A stretch of DNA of 64,000 nucleotides from Eutypella sp. D-1. Lineage: Eukaryota; Ascomycota; Sordariomycetes; Xylariales; Diatrypaceae. The translations under genes and the position numbers were made by a program. This document shows, piece after piece, positions 62,019 through 64,000 of the stretch. Location: positions 682,001 through 746,000 of the forward strand of contig JAJTTP010000018.1 of NCBI GenBank assembly GCA_023313575.1. Reading direction: 5' to 3'. The notes under the pieces were generated by a model. The model was not told the DNA's origin and ran no database searches. It saw only the letters and a program-made list of their open reading frames with translations. How positions within the stretch are numbered: the first letter of the stretch is position 1; each line of letters begins with the position of its first letter.

Positions 62019-62282
62019 TTATGCTTCGAAAGCATAATCCGAGGCGTCGGTTTTTAACTTAACGGGTTTTTTAAAATCGTATATAATAAGTATTAATTCG
62101 TTAATAATAACGTTTTTTAACTTCTTAAAAAATTTGTTTACTTTATTAATCCATATAAACCGTTTATCTTTTTTTATTAATTCCGTAAAAGGTATTATAA
62201 TATATTTAAATCGTCGTATAAACTTCCGATAATAATTTATTAAGCCGAAAAGAACCTGTATTTTTTTTATACTAATAAGCAT
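62019..62282 (-). pseudogene. surviving RT thumb / RNase H segment of second gypsy element
   Basis: 87 open codons reading FGLINYYRKFIRRF, then PFTELIKKDKRFIW and LKTDASDYAFEA, the standard gypsy connection between RT and RNase H with the catalytic-type Asp of TDASDYA. It is homologous to about 45650-45910 of the complete copy, where the same segment contains stops. It is a fragment, not a gene. Confidence 0.85.
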
Positions 62283-64000
62283 TTTTTAATCTTTAATAAT
62301 TACGATTTTTATAAGGTTTATTTTAATATGTTCGGGGGTAATAATATATCCGAGGAATTTTATTTTTTATATATAAAATACACTTTTTTCGGGTTTTATT
62401 AATAAGTTAACGTTTTATAATATTTATAATATTTTATATACATGTTCTTTATATTATTCCTTTAATTCCGAATAAATAAAGATATTATCGAAATAATAAA
62501 TAACGAAAACATTAAAATATTTTCGTAAAACGTGGTTAATTATGCGTTAAAACAATGTTAATACGTTAATTAATCCGAAAAACATAACTAAATATTTAAA
62601 TAAGCCGTATTTCGTTTTAAAAGTTATTTTTTATTTATTTCCGGGTTTAATTTTAATATAATAATACTTATCCTTAAGATTTAAGGTAATAAATTATTTA
62701 GCTCCGTATAAACGGTTTTTTATTTTAATAATAAATAATATCGGTATTCGGTTTTTAACGGTAATCTTATTTAATTATCGATAATCGATTATTAATCGTA
62801 ATTTACCGTTCTTTTTAAGCATAAACATAATAAGGTATCCTGTTAATAATTTTAATTATCGAATATATCCTTTTATTAACTTATTTTTAAAATATTTTCG
62901 TAATTTTTTAAGTTCGATTTTATTAAGGTTATAAATTTTATAAAATCGTAACGTTTTTCCTTTTATAAAGATAATTTTATAATCTTATTTATTACGGTTT
63001 AATAATTTTTTTTTAAATTTTTCGCAAAACATTTTATCGTATTAATAATATTATAATAATACGTTACGTATTTATAATATCGTCGTATTTTCTTTTTCCA
63101 AAATACTGTTAAAAAAGTAAAATCGTTATCGGATAAATGTAATAATTTGTTTAATCCTTTTTTTATATCCTTTTTTTTAATTCGTTATGTTCCTTTTAAT
63201 AAGGTTTCTGTCATATTTTTATACCCGTATTTATTATCCGTTAAATATTAAAATCTTTTTTTTAAATTATCGTCGGTTTTTAAAAGATAAGGGAATATTA
63301 TTTAGCCAATTTTTTAATTAATCGATAAATTATATTAATATAATTATAATTGCTTAAAAATTATATCGTATCTTTTTAAAAGCATAATATCGAAAATAAC
63401 GTCTTATTTTTATCCTTCGATATATACGTTAAATTAATCGGTTTTTTGTAATACTTTTTTTTCGTCGTATTAAAAAACATAATTTTCGGCTTTTATTATG
63501 TTATAAAAATATTATTTCTTTTTTTATAATAATTATAATTTATTATATAATTTCGGGGTTATATAATTACTTTCGGCTCCGTTATTTATTATAACGGTAT
63601 ATTAATTATTTTTAACTTTTATTCGTATTATAATATATCCATATCGTTTTTAAGTTTTTAAAATGGCTTATAAATATCGTATTACGTTTTTAAACCTTAT
63701 AATACCGCTTTATAACCTTAATATAAACGGCTTTATTATTTTAAATCTTTATTATAAACTTATGTAATATTATATAAGTTATCGTAATATTTTTCCTTAT
63801 TAATTTCTTTTTATATATACGGTTATTCCTTTATTATTAAATTTTCGTAAAAATATTTAAAGCTAATTTTATTAAAAATTATCCTTTTTAATAAATTTTT
63901 AAACGTATATAAATTAGCGTTTAATAATTTATTTTTTTAACATCGGATTTTATGTTCTTATTATTCGATCTCGTTCCGGATCTTTATAATTTTTAGCGTT

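Larger units (their letters stand above)
17890..64000. repeat. RIP-degraded AT isochore made of transposon wrecks
   Basis: The whole block is very A+T-rich. CpA and TpG are almost missing, TpA is in great excess and CpG is retained; for example the line at 45181-45240 has no CA or TG but several CG. Frames are closed mainly by TAA/TAG, as expected from CAA, CAG and TGG changes. Multiple degraded transposon families are recognisable inside. This fits repeat-induced point mutation, known from Pezizomycotina, and not mitochondrial DNA. No intact host gene is seen. Confidence 0.9.
59146..64000 (-). mobile_element. second gypsy element of the same family, minus strand, cut by window end
   Basis: The 3' LTR occupies 59146-59560. 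To its right the sequence matches the reverse complement of the complete element: chromodomain near 60290-60410, integrase about 60840-61600, RNase H and RT thumb at 62019-62282 and RT to about 62930. The last bases (63900-64000) correspond to about 43930 of the complete copy, so about 2 kb of it should lie beyond the window. One stretch of 87 codons (62019-62282) has stayed open. Confidence 0.9.

Noticed and set aside
17890..64000. Mitochondrial DNA or a nuclear mitochondrial insertion, because of the A+T content
   Set aside because: No mitochondrial genes or rRNAs are seen. CpG is retained while CpA is lost, and nuclear transposons with target duplications fill the block.
17890..64000. Centromere core
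   Set aside because: RIP-degraded transposons occur in fungal centromeres, but sequence alone cannot distinguish that from an ordinary AT isochore, so I make no claim.

Overview
This window looks like nuclear DNA of a filamentous ascomycete (Pezizomycotina). Its genes carry short introns of 49 to 161 nt with fungal GT...CTAAC...AG signals. They encode fungal-type products: a PTEN/Tep1 phosphatase, a Pom33/TMEM33 protein, an N2227 methyltransferase and a BTB protein. The right-hand 46 kb carries a clear repeat-induced point mutation (RIP) signature. No species can be named from the sequence alone.

Positions 1 to about 17,890 are an ordinary-composition gene block. In order it holds: an N2227 (carnosine N-methyltransferase-like) gene with a predicted signal peptide (minus, 761-2281); a single-pass membrane protein gene of unknown function (minus, 2948-3812); tep1, the PTEN-type lipid phosphatase (minus, 5275-7612); a Pom33/TMEM33 nuclear-envelope/ER protein gene (minus, 9650-10735); a hypothetical gene (plus, 12827-13520); a protein-kinase-like gene (minus, 13818-14870); and a BTB-domain gene (plus, 16147-17513). 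I rebuilt the exons of the multi-exon genes by hand. The spaces between genes hold two mobile-element remains: an 832-bp TA-flanked MITE-like element with an internal fold-back minisatellite (11495-12326), and a 175-bp solo LTR with a perfect 5-bp target duplication (15336-15510).

At about 17,890 the composition changes abruptly and the remaining 46 kb is extremely A+T-rich. CpA and TpG are almost absent, CpG is kept, and nearly every frame is closed by TAA/TAG. This is a RIP-degraded transposon graveyard (AT isochore). Recognisable wrecks are: a pogo/Fot1-type DDE transposase (minus, about 18.0-19.6 kb); a Ty1/copia C-terminal RNase H and LTR start (plus, about 28.5-29.1 kb); an unclassified repeat in two inverted copies (20.6-24.0 and 29.7-34.0 kb); a complete chromodomain-type Ty3/gypsy element with both LTRs and a target duplication (plus, 41919-48802); a Tad1-like LINE (plus, about 52.9-58.2 kb); and a second gypsy copy of the same family (minus, 59146 to beyond the window end). 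There are also two further LTR relics (26331-26745 and 37426-37809), LINE 3' tails and low-complexity runs. No intact gene is visible to the right of 17,514.

The genes on the left do not form an obvious pathway or biosynthetic cluster. The strongest observations concern the genome's defence history. Pairwise comparison of the two gypsy LTRs shows RIP changes directly, and the outer edges of the element have largely escaped mutation.
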